DNA of 64,000 bases from Caballeronia terrestris (lineage in GTDB: Bacteria; Pseudomonadota; Gammaproteobacteria; Burkholderiales; Burkholderiaceae), in the NCBI RefSeq assembly GCF_001544515.1, contig NZ_FCOL02000013.1, forward strand, positions 1 to 64,000. The letters are read 5' to 3'. How positions within the stretch are numbered: the first letter of the stretch is position 1; each line of letters starts with the position of its first letter. The notes under the pieces are model-generated. The model saw only the letters and a list, made by a program, of their open reading frames with translations. It made no database searches and was not told the origin of the DNA. A program made the translations under genes and the position numbers. Shown here in pieces: positions 8,844-17,900 of the stretch.

Positions 8844-8857
8844 GACGACCCCCGATC

Positions 8858-9946
8858 ATGGCGACTCCGCAATTCCATCCGCTGCGTATCCGCGACGTAC
8901 GGCCCGAAACCGCCGATGCCGTCACCGTCTCCTTCGACGTCCCCGAATACCTGCGCGACGCGTTCCGCTTCACGCAGGGCCAGTTCGTGACGCTGAAGAC
9001 GCACATCGACGGCGAGGAGACGCGCCGCTCGTATTCGATCTGCGTCGGCGTGACCGACTACGACCGCGACGGCGAGCTGCGCATCGGGATCAAGCGCGTA
9101 CGCGGCGGCCGCTTCTCGAATTTCGCGTTCGACACGCTGCAGCCAGGCCACGAAATCGAAGTGATGACGCCGGACGGGCGCTTTTTCACGCACCTGAACG
9201 CGGATCACGCGAAGCATTACGTCGCGTTTTCGGGCGGCTCGGGCATCACGCCGGTGCTGGCGATCGTCAAGACGACGCTCGAAACGGAGCCGACGAGCCG
9301 CTTCACGCTGATCTACGGCAACCGCAGCGTCGATGCGATCATGTTCGCCGAGGAACTCGAAGACCTGAAGAACCGCTTTATGAGCCGGTTCTCGCTGTAT
9401 CACGTTTTGTCGGACGATTTGCAGGACGTCGAGCTGTTCAACGGCGTGCTGAACCAGGAAAAGTGCGCCGCGTTCCTGCAGACGCTCGCGCCGGCCGCCG
9501 AAATCGACGAAGCGTTCATCTGCGGTCCCGGTCCGATGATGGACGCCGCCGAAGCGGCGCTGAAGGAAGCGGGCGTGCCGCCGAAGCAGGTGCACGTCGA
9601 GCGCTTTGGCACGCCGCTGCCGCAAGCGGGCGCGCCGACCATCGAAATCACCGAGGACACGCCGGCCGCCGATCTGGAACTGATCATCGACGGGAAGAAA
9701 CGCAAGCTGCGTCTGCCCTACGTGGGCGTAAGCGTGCTCGACGTCGGGCTGAAGGCGGGCCTGGCGCTCCCGTACGCGTGCAAAGGCGGCGTGTGCTGCA
9801 CCTGCCGCGCGAAGGTGCTCGAAGGCGAGGTGAAGATGGAGAAGAACTACACGCTGGAGCAGCAGGAAATCGACGACGGCTACGTGCTGACGTGCCAGTG
9901 TCATCCGGTGAGCGATCGTGTCGTCGTGAGTTACGACGAACGTTGA
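8858..9946 (+). CDS. paaE: phenylacetyl-CoA epoxidase reductase PaaE
   Basis: A 362-residue NADPH-dependent reductase that feeds electrons to the PaaA diiron centre. It has the ferredoxin-NADP reductase order: FAD-binding barrel with the R-x-Y-S motif (RRSYSIC), the NAD(P) domain with GGSGITP, and a C-terminal plant-type [2Fe-2S] domain with CKGGVCCTC near residue 308 and a final Cys in LTCQCHP. Start ATG at 8858 follows paaD by 14 bp. A terminator at 9972 closes the operon. Confidence 0.95.
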   Translation: MATPQFHPLRIRDVRPETADAVTVSFDVPEYLRDAFRFTQGQFVTLKTHIDGEETRRSYSICVGVTDYDRDGELRIGIKRVRGGRFSNFAFDTLQPGHEIEVMTPDGRFFTHLNADHAKHYVAFSGGSGITPVLAIVKTTLETEPTSRFTLIYGNRSVDAIMFAEELEDLKNRFMSRFSLYHVLSDDLQDVELFNGVLNQEKCAAFLQTLAPAAEIDEAFICGPGPMMDAAEAALKEAGVPPKQVHVERFGTPLPQAGAPTIEITEDTPAADLELIIDGKKRKLRLPYVGVSVLDVGLKAGLALPYACKGGVCCTCRAKVLEGEVKMEKNYTLEQQEIDDGYVLTCQCHPVSDRVVVSYDER

Positions 9947-9971
9947 GCGCGATATCGGTTGGCTTACACTC

Positions 9972-9999
9972 AGGGATCGCTTTCTGCGGTCCCTTTTTT
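9972..9999 (+). terminator. rho-independent terminator after paaE
   Basis: Stem AGGGATCGC / GCGGTCCCT (nine pairs with one G-T wobble), five-base loop, followed by six T residues. It separates paaABCDE from the DUF1835 gene that starts 20 bp later, which is therefore likely expressed at a lower level or from its own promoter. Confidence 0.8.
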
Positions 10000-10019
10000 G
10001 TTCGCCGGCCACTTTCACG

Positions 10020-10829
10020 ATGAGCATCATCCACGTTACGAACGGCGATCACGCCGCCGACACCCTTCGCGAAGCGCTCAAGCTCGCCGAACGCGACGAG
10101 CGCGTGATCGCGCTGAAGGACGATCTCGCGGTCGGGCCGTTGAAGGGCGTCGATGACGCTCCGGAAACGCGTGCCACGTTCTGGAGGCATGTGCTGACGC
10201 GCGAGGGCAGCGACTTCGAGGCCGAGTTCGAGAAGCAGGAAGCGCAACTGCAAAGCCTCGTGCGCAACGACGCGCAGATCGTCGTGTGGCACGGCCAGAG
10301 CGCGTCCGATCAGCTCGCGCTGCGGCGGGTCGCCTATCATCTGCGCAACTCGCCGCAGCGTCTGAACGAAGCAAAGCTATCCGAACGCGACCTGCCGATG
10401 GTCATCGACGCCGACGGCCACGAGCGCCGCCGCGGCCGCGCGGACGGCATCACGGCGGTCGGCATGTTCGCCGCGCAGGAACTGCTCGCGAAACTGCCGA
10501 GCGCCGCGCCGATTTCGGTGCTGCGCATCGGCCGGCTCGCGCTCGAATGGCAGGAAGCGAAGCATATGAACGCCGAAACGCGCGGCTGGCACGAGAACAC
10601 GTTCGTCTCGGGCAACTTCGCCGACATCGACGAAGCGATCCTCGACGCGCTCACTCCTGATTGGCAAGACGCGCGGCGCATCGCGGGCGAGATGATGGGC
10701 GGCGACTTCGGCTTCCTGGTCAGCGATTCGATCGCACTCTGGCGATGCCGCGAGCTGGCAGCCGCGGGACGGCTTAAACTTCGCGGCGAGCCGGGCAATA
10801 TCGTCCAGGCAGAACTCCGGCGCAAATAA
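10020..10829 (+). CDS. DUF1835 domain-containing protein
   Basis: A 269-residue soluble protein. The N-terminal motif IHVTNGDHAADTLREAL and the following ALKDDLAVGPL segment are typical of DUF1835; the C-terminal part, ending in the wHTH-like region WRCRELAAAGRLKLRG, fits the accompanying DUF3658 region. The biochemical role is unknown. It lies between paaE and paaR, past a terminator, with 33 bp to paaR, so it probably shares a transcript with paaR. A direct role in phenylacetate breakdown is not supported by any motif. Confidence 0.75.
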   Translation: MSIIHVTNGDHAADTLREALKLAERDERVIALKDDLAVGPLKGVDDAPETRATFWRHVLTREGSDFEAEFEKQEAQLQSLVRNDAQIVVWHGQSASDQLALRRVAYHLRNSPQRLNEAKLSERDLPMVIDADGHERRRGRADGITAVGMFAAQELLAKLPSAAPISVLRIGRLALEWQEAKHMNAETRGWHENTFVSGNFADIDEAILDALTPDWQDARRIAGEMMGGDFGFLVSDSIALWRCRELAAAGRLKLRGEPGNIVQAELRRK

Positions 10830-10862
10830 GCGCAGCCCTTCCAGCAATTCCACAGAAGATAA

Positions 10863-11468
10863 ATGGCCCGCACAAGAGCGCCCGACCACGACACCCAGCG
10901 CGAGCAGATTCTCGAACTCGCCGCCGCCAAATTCGCGCAAACGAGCTACCCGAGCACTTCGATGGCCGATCTCGCCGCGGCGAGCGGCACGTCGAAAGCG
11001 CGTCTGTACCACTACTACGCAAGCAAGGAAGCGATCCTCTTCGACCTGCTCGACCGCTACACGAAGCGGCTGATGCTGATCATCGCGGAGGTGGAAGGCG
11101 CGAGCCAGCGACGCGGCTTGACCGAGCGCGAGGCGTTCGCCGAGCTGGTGCGCGCGTTTCTCGCGGAATACGAGACGTCGCACAGCCGCCACGTCGCGCT
11201 GCTGAACGACGTGAAATACCTCGAAGACGCGCAACGCACGATCGTGCTCGACCGTCAGCGCGACATCGTCGCCGCGTTCGCCCGGCAATTGGCTCGCGCA
11301 TACCCGACGCGCGCGACGAAGGAAAACCAGACCGCGCTCACGATGATGGTGTTCGGCATGATCAACTGGACGTTCACGTGGCTGAAGCCGGGCGGCAAGC
11401 TGGGATATCGCGAATTCGCGGAACAAGTGGTGGACGTGATCGAGAATGGCCTGAACGGCGACGCATGA
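10863..11468 (+). CDS. paaR: TetR-family regulator, probable PaaR
   Basis: A 201-residue TetR/AcrR regulator. The HTH spans about residues 33-54 (ADLAAASGTSKARLYHYYAS); the rest is the helical ligand-binding domain. Location beside paaABCDE and the presence of a TetR-type 30-bp palindrome over the paaA promoter make it the natural repressor of the operon. Known PaaR proteins are released from DNA by phenylacetyl-CoA. No copy of the palindrome lies before this gene, so autoregulation through that site is not indicated. Confidence 0.85.
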   Translation: MARTRAPDHDTQREQILELAAAKFAQTSYPSTSMADLAAASGTSKARLYHYYASKEAILFDLLDRYTKRLMLIIAEVEGASQRRGLTEREAFAELVRAFLAEYETSHSRHVALLNDVKYLEDAQRTIVLDRQRDIVAAFARQLARAYPTRATKENQTALTMMVFGMINWTFTWLKPGGKLGYREFAEQVVDVIENGLNGDA

Positions 11469-11684
11469 ATTGTTGCGGGACAGCATGTCGAATTTACAAT
11501 TCGATGTCATTGGGAGATACCGGCCCCAATTAATTGATATTTCACGACATTTTTTGTACTAAACGTTCTTTTAGAAGGCTGTCTCAGCGTCAATTTAAGG
11601 GTTTTCCCGTATCCGAATTTCACTCTTCGGTAAAATTCGTTTTGCGATGCAGCACGTCGCATGACGATTTAAGGAGAACCCATC

Positions 11685-12353
11685 GTGAACATCATTTTTA
11701 ACCGCTTTGCCGCACCCAGCCTCGCAGCCGAACGCGCGCTGCCTGAGGCAGGTCGAACGCCGGTTCTCGTTCGCGAGTTGTCATCGGGCGACCGCGAACG
11801 TCTCCTCACCCACTTCCTCGCACTCGACGAAGACGATCGCCTGTTGCGTTTCGGCCAGATCGTGCCAGACCACGTGATCGACAACTACGTGCGCAACATG
11901 GATTTCGCGCGTGACACCGTCTTCGGCGTGTTCGACTACGAACTGCGTCTGATCGGCGTCGGCCATCTGGCCTATCTGCCAGCGGAAGGCGACAAGCGCA
12001 CGGCCGAATTCGGCGTGTCTGTCCTGGAACGCGCACGCGGCCAGGGCATCGGCACGAAGCTCTTCGAGCGCGCCGCCATCCGCAGCCGCAACACGCAAGT
12101 GTCGATGCTCTATATGCACTGCCTGTCGCGCAACTCGACGATGATGCACATCGCGAAGAAATCGGGCATGAAGATCGAGTATGCGTATGGCGAGGCAGAC
12201 GCCTATTTGTCGCTCACGCCGGCCGATCAGAGCAGCCTCATCGCGGAAATGCTTCAGGAACAGGCCGCTGTGTTCGATTACACGATCAAGCGCCAGGCGC
12301 GTCGTGCGTCGCAGATGTTCCAGGTGTTCATGCCTACGGCGGACGCGGCTTAA
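11685..12353 (+). CDS. GNAT-family N-acetyltransferase
   Basis: A 222-residue protein with the GNAT acetyl-CoA loop RARGQGIGT at residues 116-124 and the preceding beta strand AEFGVSVLE. It begins with GTG; AAGGAG eight bases upstream supports the start. The C-terminal third is unusual for a minimal GNAT and is probably helical. The substrate is unknown. It stands alone between paaR and the Lrp gene and is followed by a hairpin repeat and a terminator. Confidence 0.8.
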   Translation: MNIIFNRFAAPSLAAERALPEAGRTPVLVRELSSGDRERLLTHFLALDEDDRLLRFGQIVPDHVIDNYVRNMDFARDTVFGVFDYELRLIGVGHLAYLPAEGDKRTAEFGVSVLERARGQGIGTKLFERAAIRSRNTQVSMLYMHCLSRNSTMMHIAKKSGMKIEYAYGEADAYLSLTPADQSSLIAEMLQEQAAVFDYTIKRQARRASQMFQVFMPTADAA

Positions 12354-12374
12354 GGATCAGCGCGGGGTTGTATC

Positions 12375-12408
12375 GGCCAGAGTAAGCGCTAAAGCGTTAA
12401 CTCTGGCC
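12375..12408. repeat. palindromic hairpin repeat, copy 2
   Basis: Outer arms GGCCAGAGT and ACTCTGGCC are exact reverse complements; the inner part is GCGCT-aa-AGCG. It matches the element at 7136-7166 at nearly every position. It lies 22 bp after the stop codon of the acetyltransferase gene and upstream of the terminator at 12449. The sequence is symmetrical, so orientation cannot be assigned. Confidence 0.75.
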
Positions 12409-12448
12409 CATGCAACGAAGTTGCACTGCGAGTGGCACCGAAACAAGA

Positions 12449-12480
12449 AAGGGCGGCCATGACCGCCCTTCTGCTTTTTT
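12449..12480 (+). terminator. terminator between GNAT and Lrp genes
   Basis: Stem AAGGGCGG / CCGCCCTT with a six-base loop, then CTGC and six T residues on the plus strand. On the minus strand it is followed by TTTCTTGTTTC, so it may also serve the convergent Lrp gene ending at 12502. Confidence 0.75.
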
Positions 12481-12501
12481 GAGCTTCTGCGTGCGACAGC
12501 T

Positions 12502-13005
12502 TTATAACAGCGGCAGCGCCGTCGTTTCCTTGATGCGTTCGAGCGAGAAGCTCGTTTTCACGTCGATCACCGACGGATGGTGCAGCAAATGATCCTGCAC
12601 GAAACGCGAAAAGTGCGCCATGTCCTTCACCTGCACGCGCAGCAGGTAATCCATGTCCCCCGTCATCGCGTCGCAGGCGACGACTTCCGGCCACTCCTGC
12701 ACCGCCTCGCGGAATAAATCGGCGTGTGTCGCGGGATTCGACGATCGCGGCGTAAACGATGTCCCGCCGCGCTTTTCCAGCCGCACGTTCACATACGCGA
12801 GCAGCCCGAGCCCAAGCTTCTGTGAATCCAGCAGCGCGACATACCCGCGAATCACGCCGCTTTCCTCCAGCCGCCGAATCCGCCGTAAACACGGACTCGG
12901 CGACAAATTCACCCGGTCCGCGATCTCCTGATTCGACAGCCGGCCGTTCTCCTGCAGGATCGCAAGAATTTTGCGGTCAATCGCATCGAGCTCAATGTCG
13001 GCCAT
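12502..13005 (-). CDS. Lrp/AsnC-family transcriptional regulator
   Basis: A 167-residue regulator with an N-terminal winged HTH (NQEIADRVNLSPSPCLRRIRRL, residues about 25-46) and a C-terminal AsnC ligand-binding (RAM) domain, lengthened by a loop containing FTPRSSNPATH. It is divergent from hpd with a 140-bp shared control region, so it most likely senses an aromatic amino acid or its keto acid and controls hpd. The intergenic region contains TTGCG (13041) and CGCAA (13072) in inverted orientation, a possible but unproven binding site. Confidence 0.85.
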   Translation of the reverse strand: MADIELDAIDRKILAILQENGRLSNQEIADRVNLSPSPCLRRIRRLEESGVIRGYVALLDSQKLGLGLLAYVNVRLEKRGGTSFTPRSSNPATHADLFREAVQEWPEVVACDAMTGDMDYLLRVQVKDMAHFSRFVQDHLLHHPSVIDVKTSFSLERIKETTALPLL

Positions 13006-13145
13006 TTTCTGTCTCCTTCTTTTTAATCTTTGGCAGTAACTTGCGCAATCGTAGTCATCGGCGATTTATTTCGCAAGCATTCGCCGCGCGTACTTCAGTA
13101 CACTTCTTCTCAATATTTCCACGCAAAGATTCGAAGGAGACACGC

Positions 13146-14249
13146 ATGACATTCCAGGGCTGGGACAACCCGATGGGCACCGACGGCTTCGAGTTCATCG
13201 AGTACACGGCACCCGATCCCGTCGCGCTCGGCAAGCTATTCGAGCAGATGGGCTTCACCGCGATCGCGCGGCATCGCCACAAGAACGTGACGCTGTATCG
13301 GCAGGGCGAGATCAATTTCATCATCAACGCCGAGCCGGATTCGTTCGCGCAACGCTTTGCGCGCCAGCACGGGCCGTCGATTTGCGCGATCGCGTTTCGC
13401 GTCGCCGATGCGGGCCAGGCCTACAAGCGCGCGCTCGAACTCGGCGCCTGGGGCTTCGACAACAAGACCGGCCCGATGGAGCTGAACATCCCGGCGATCA
13501 AGGGCATCGGCGATTCGCTGATCTATTTCGTCGACCGCTGGCGCGGCAAGAACGGCGCGCAGCCGGGCAGCATCGGCGATATCAGCATCTATGACGTCGA
13601 TTTCGAACCGATCGCTGGCGCCGAGCCGAACCCGGTCGGCCACGGTCTGACCTATATCGATCACCTGACGCATAACGTCCACCGCGGCCGCATGATCGAA
13701 TGGGCCGAGTTCTACGAGCGCCTCTTCAACTTCCGCGAAGCGCGTTATTTCGATATCGAAGGCAAGGTGACGGCGGTCAAATCGAAAGCGATGAGTTCGC
13801 CCTGCGGCAAAATCCGCATTCCGATCAACGAGGAAGGCTCTGAGACGGCGGGCCAGATCCAGGAGTATCTCGACGCGTATCGCGGCGAAGGCATCCAGCA
13901 CATCGCGCTCGGGACCGACGACATTCACAGCACCGTCGACGGCCTGCGCGACGCGAAGATCGCGCTGCTCGACACCATCGATACCTATTACGAACTGGTG
14001 GATCGCCGCGTGCCCAACCACGGCGAATCGGTGGCGGAACTGAAGAAGCGCAAGATCCTGATCGACGGCGTGCGCGACGAAATCCTGCTGCAGATTTTCA
14101 CGGAGAACCAGATCGGGCCGATCTTCTTCGAGATCATCCAGCGCAAGGGCAATCAGGGCTTCGGCGAAGGCAACTTCAAGGCGCTGTTCGAATCGATCGA
14201 ACTCGATCAAATGCGGCGCGGCGTGCTGAAAGACACCACCGCGAGCTGA
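13146..14249 (+). CDS. hpd: 4-hydroxyphenylpyruvate dioxygenase
   Basis: A 367-residue Fe(II)-dependent dioxygenase that converts 4-hydroxyphenylpyruvate to homogentisate in tyrosine catabolism. The three metal ligands are recognisable: the His of DHLTHNV (about 173), the His of GIQHIAL (about 252) and the Glu of GPIFFEIIQR (about 328). The N-terminus contains the family stretch GFEFIEYTAPDP. The ATG at 13146 is preceded by GAAGGAG. It is divergent from the Lrp gene and ends in a strong terminator at 14266. Confidence 0.96.
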   Translation: MTFQGWDNPMGTDGFEFIEYTAPDPVALGKLFEQMGFTAIARHRHKNVTLYRQGEINFIINAEPDSFAQRFARQHGPSICAIAFRVADAGQAYKRALELGAWGFDNKTGPMELNIPAIKGIGDSLIYFVDRWRGKNGAQPGSIGDISIYDVDFEPIAGAEPNPVGHGLTYIDHLTHNVHRGRMIEWAEFYERLFNFREARYFDIEGKVTAVKSKAMSSPCGKIRIPINEEGSETAGQIQEYLDAYRGEGIQHIALGTDDIHSTVDGLRDAKIALLDTIDTYYELVDRRVPNHGESVAELKKRKILIDGVRDEILLQIFTENQIGPIFFEIIQRKGNQGFGEGNFKALFESIELDQMRRGVLKDTTAS

Positions 14250-14265
14250 TAACGCAAGGCAAATA

Positions 14266-14301
14266 AAAAGGCGAGGATCGAAAACGATCCTCGCCTTTTT
14301 T
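14266..14301 (+). terminator. rho-independent terminator after hpd
   Basis: A 15-bp perfect stem (AAAAGGCGAGGATCG and its complement) with a four-base AAAA loop, followed by T residues. Because the stem begins with A residues it can act in both directions, also serving the small gene that ends at 14353 on the other strand. Confidence 0.9.
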
Positions 14302-14352
14302 GTTTTTGACGGCCCAAGCTCGGGGTGACGGCACCGGACAGGCCGCCGGGAA

Positions 14353-14556
14353 TCAATCGTCCGAGTCGTCGTCGGATTCGGAGGCGGTGCGCCCCGCGTT
14401 GCCGCTTTGCGTGGACGGCACGCGCACCTGCGCAACCTGCTGCGCGGACGATGCGGTGATTTGAGACGGATTCGCGTTGCCGGCGCGAATGGGCGCGTTC
14501 ATCGCGAAAAACGCGGCCGAAACCATCAGGAAACTCTGGATGTGGCGCTGTTTCAT
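14353..14556 (-). CDS. small secreted hypothetical protein with acidic tail
   Basis: A 67-residue protein. The ATG at 14556 is preceded by AGAAGGAG at good distance. Residues 1-25 form a probable signal peptide (KQRHIQSFLMVSAAFFAM), the middle is rich in Ser, Gln and Val, and the last nine residues are SESDDDSDD. No Cys and no recognised domain. I cannot assign a function; a periplasmic or secreted location is inferred from the leader. Confidence 0.6.
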   Translation of the reverse strand: MKQRHIQSFLMVSAAFFAMNAPIRAGNANPSQITASSAQQVAQVRVPSTQSGNAGRTASESDDDSDD

Positions 14557-14907
14557 TTTTTCTCCTTCTGACTGCATGCTGCTTTATGTACGGCTAGTGC
14601 TGCTTCGTAAAGCGTGACTCCGAACTACGGTACGCAAAATGCGCAAGCGGCTGGTTAGACAGGAGTCTACCGTCCGGTTCCCGAAATCGGTCGAATTTAC
14701 ACCTCGTAACATCCGTGCGCAAAGCCACCTGAAAACTTCGTCAAACGGTCATAAACTTAGCTAACACGAGGATTTTTCAGCGGGTTTTTACCACTGCCGA
14801 AAAAGTCTGCAAGTCGTCACACTCACAATCCCGGCCGAAGCGTCCACAAGACGCCGAGGTCCGCAGAATGCTTTGGTGATCCCAAACTGGGTGGAGGAGT
14901 ACACATA
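14557..14907. other. 351-bp divergent control region before the oxidoreductase gene
   Basis: No open frame of note and no tRNA. It holds the ribosome-binding site of the small gene on one side and GGAGGAG eight bases before the ATG at 14908 on the other. I see several T-rich runs around 14751-14800 but no convincing -35/-10 pair or long palindrome. Confidence 0.5.
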
Positions 14908-17900
14908 ATGAATGCCCCGCTAAACGCTGAACAAAGAGCTTCGCTAGAAGCCGCACTCAAATCCGTCACGCTCGACGACAAATACACGCTCGAACGCGGC
15001 CGCGCGTACATGAGCGGCATCCAGGCGCTGGTCCGCCTGCCGATGCTGCAACAGGAACGCGACAAGGCCGCCGGGCTCAATACCGCCGGTTTCATCTCCG
15101 GCTATCGCGGTTCACCCTTGGGCGGCCTCGACCAGTCGTTGTGGAAGGCGAAGAAGCATCTCGCCGCGCACGGCGTCGTGTTCCAGCCCGGCGTCAACGA
15201 AGACCTCGCGGCCACCGCCGTCTGGGGCTCGCAGCAAGTCAACCTGTACCCGAGCGCCAAATACGACGGCGTTTTCTCGATGTGGTACGGCAAGGGCCCG
15301 GGCGTCGATCGCTCCGGCGACGTCTTCAAGCACGGTAATTCCGCAGGCTCGGCCCCGAACGGCGGCGTGCTGGTGCTCGCCGGCGACGATCACGCAGCGA
15401 AATCGTCGACGCTCGCGCATCAGTCGGAACACGTCTTCAAGGCGTGCGGCCTGCCGGTGCTGTTTCCGTCGAACGTGCAGGAATATCTCGATTTCGGACT
15501 GCACGGCTGGGCGATGAGCCGCTACTCCGGCCTCTGGGTCGCGATGAAGTGCGTCACCGACGTGGTGGAATCGTCGGCGTCCGTCGATATCGATCCGCAT
15601 CGCACGAAAATCGTGATCCCGACCGATTTCGCGATACCCGACGGCGGTCTCAATATTCGCTGGCCCGATCCGCCGCTCGTGCAGGAAGCGCGTCTGCTCG
15701 ACTACAAGTGGTACGCCGCCCTCGCCTACGTGCGCGCGAACAAGCTGGATCGCATCGAAATCGATGCGCCGAACGCGCGTTTCGGGATCATGACGGCGGG
15801 CAAGGCCTATCTCGACGTGCGTCAGGCGCTCGCGGACCTCGGTCTCGATGACGAAACCTGCGCGCGCATCGGCATTCGGTTGTACAAGGTCGGCTGCGTG
15901 TGGCCGCTCGAAGCGCAAGGCGCGCATGCATTCGCGCATGGGCTGGAGGAGATTCTGGTCGTCGAGGAAAAGCGCCAGATTCTCGAATACGCGATCAAGG
16001 AAGAGCTGTACAACTGGCCGGATGCGCAGCGTCCCCGCGTGTACGGCAAATTCGACGAGAAGGACGGCGCGGGCGGCGAATGGTCGGTGCCGATGGGCAA
16101 CTGGCTGCTGCCGGCGCATTACGAGCTGTCGCCGGCGATCATCGCGAAGGCGATCGCGACGCGCCTCGACAAGCTCGATCTGCCCGCCGAAGTGCGCGCG
16201 CGCATCGCGACGCGCATCGCCGTGATCGAGGCGAAGGAACGCGCGCTGGCGAAGCCGCGCGTCGAAGCCGAGCGCAAGCCGTGGTTCTGCTCGGGCTGTC
16301 CGCACAACACGTCGACGAACGTGCCGGAAGGCTCGCGCGCGATGGCCGGCATCGGCTGCCACTACATGACCGTGTGGATGGACCGCAGCACGAGCACGTT
16401 CAGCCAGATGGGCGGCGAAGGCGTCGCGTGGATCGGCCAGGCGCCGTTCACGAACGACAAGCACGTGTTCGCTAATCTCGGCGACGGCACGTACTTCCAT
16501 TCGGGCCTGCTCGCGATCCGCGCGGCGATCGCGTCGAAGACGAATATCACGTACAAGATTCTCTACAACGACGCGGTCGCGATGACGGGCGGCCAGCCGG
16601 TCGACGGCGTATTGACCGTGCCGCAGATCACGCATCAGCTCGCGGCCGAAGGCGCGTCGAAGATCGTGATCGTCACCGACGAACCGGAGAAGTACTCGGC
16701 GAACGTCGGCCTGGCGCCGGGCATCGACGTGCATCATCGCGACAAGCTCGACGACGTCCAGCGCGAGTTGCGCGAGATTGCTGGCACGTCGATCCTGATC
16801 TACGACCAGACTTGCGCGACCGAGAAGCGCCGTCGCAGGAAGCGCGGCGCGTATCCCGATCCGGCGAAACGCGTGGTGATCAACGAGGCCGTCTGCGAAG
16901 GCTGCGGCGATTGCTCGGTGAAGTCGAATTGCCTGTCGGTCGAGCCGCTCGACACCGAATACGGCACGAAGCGCCAGATCAACCAGTCGACGTGCAACAA
17001 GGATTATTCGTGCCTGAACGGCTTTTGCCCGAGCTTCGTCACGGTCGAAGGCGGACAGTTGAAGAAGCCGAAGGCATCGAGCGTCGCGGGCGATGCGATG
17101 CCAGCCGTGCCCGAACCCGATCTGCCTGAAATCGCGCGGCCTTACGGCGTGCTCGTGACGGGCGTCGGCGGAACGGGCGTCGTGACGATCGGCGCGCTGC
17201 TCGGCATGGCGTCTCACCTGGAGCAAAAGGGCGTGACCGTGCTCGACGTCACCGGCCTGGCGCAGAAAGGCGGCGCCGTGATGAGCCACGTACAGATCGC
17301 GAACAAGCCGGGCGACATCCACGCGACGCGCATCGCGATGGGCGAGGCGGATCTCGTGATTGGCTGCGATGCGATCGTGACGGCAAGCGACGAATGCGGC
17401 TCGCGGATGCAGCCGAACCATACGCGCGTCGTCGTGAACAGCGCGCAGACGCCGACCGCCGAGTTCATCAAGAACCCGAACTGGCGCTTCCCCGGCGCGA
17501 GCGCCGAGGCCGATATCCGCGCGGCGGCGGGCGAGCACGTGGCCATGGTCGATGCGAACCAGTTCTCCGTCGCGCTGCTCGGCGACGCGATCTATACAAA
17601 TCCGTTCGTGCTCGGCTACGCATGGCAACGCGGCTGGGTGCCGCTGCGTCACGAGTCGCTCGTGCGCGCGATCGAATTGAACGCGGTGCAGGTCGAGAAG
17701 AACCTCGCGGCGTTCGAGTGGGGCCGTCGCGCGGCGCATGACGTAGAGGCCGTCCGCCGTATCGTGAATTCGCAAGGCAGCGGTGCGGCGCAGGGCGGCA
17801 CGAGCAAGATCATCGCGCTGCATACGCCGAAGGCACTCGACAAGCTGATCGAAAAGCGCCTCGCCTATCTCGCCGACTATCAGAACGAAGCGTATGCGGC

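Noticed and set aside
13041-13076. TTGCG/CGCAA inverted repeat as Lrp site before hpd
   Set aside because: Arms are only five bases with a long spacer in GC-rich DNA, so the match is too weak to list as a regulatory site by itself.
15112-17823. A 903-codon open frame on the minus strand inside the oxidoreductase gene
   Set aside because: Low-complexity Arg/Ala/His-rich translation typical of a GC-rich shadow; the plus-strand frame contains all recognised domains.
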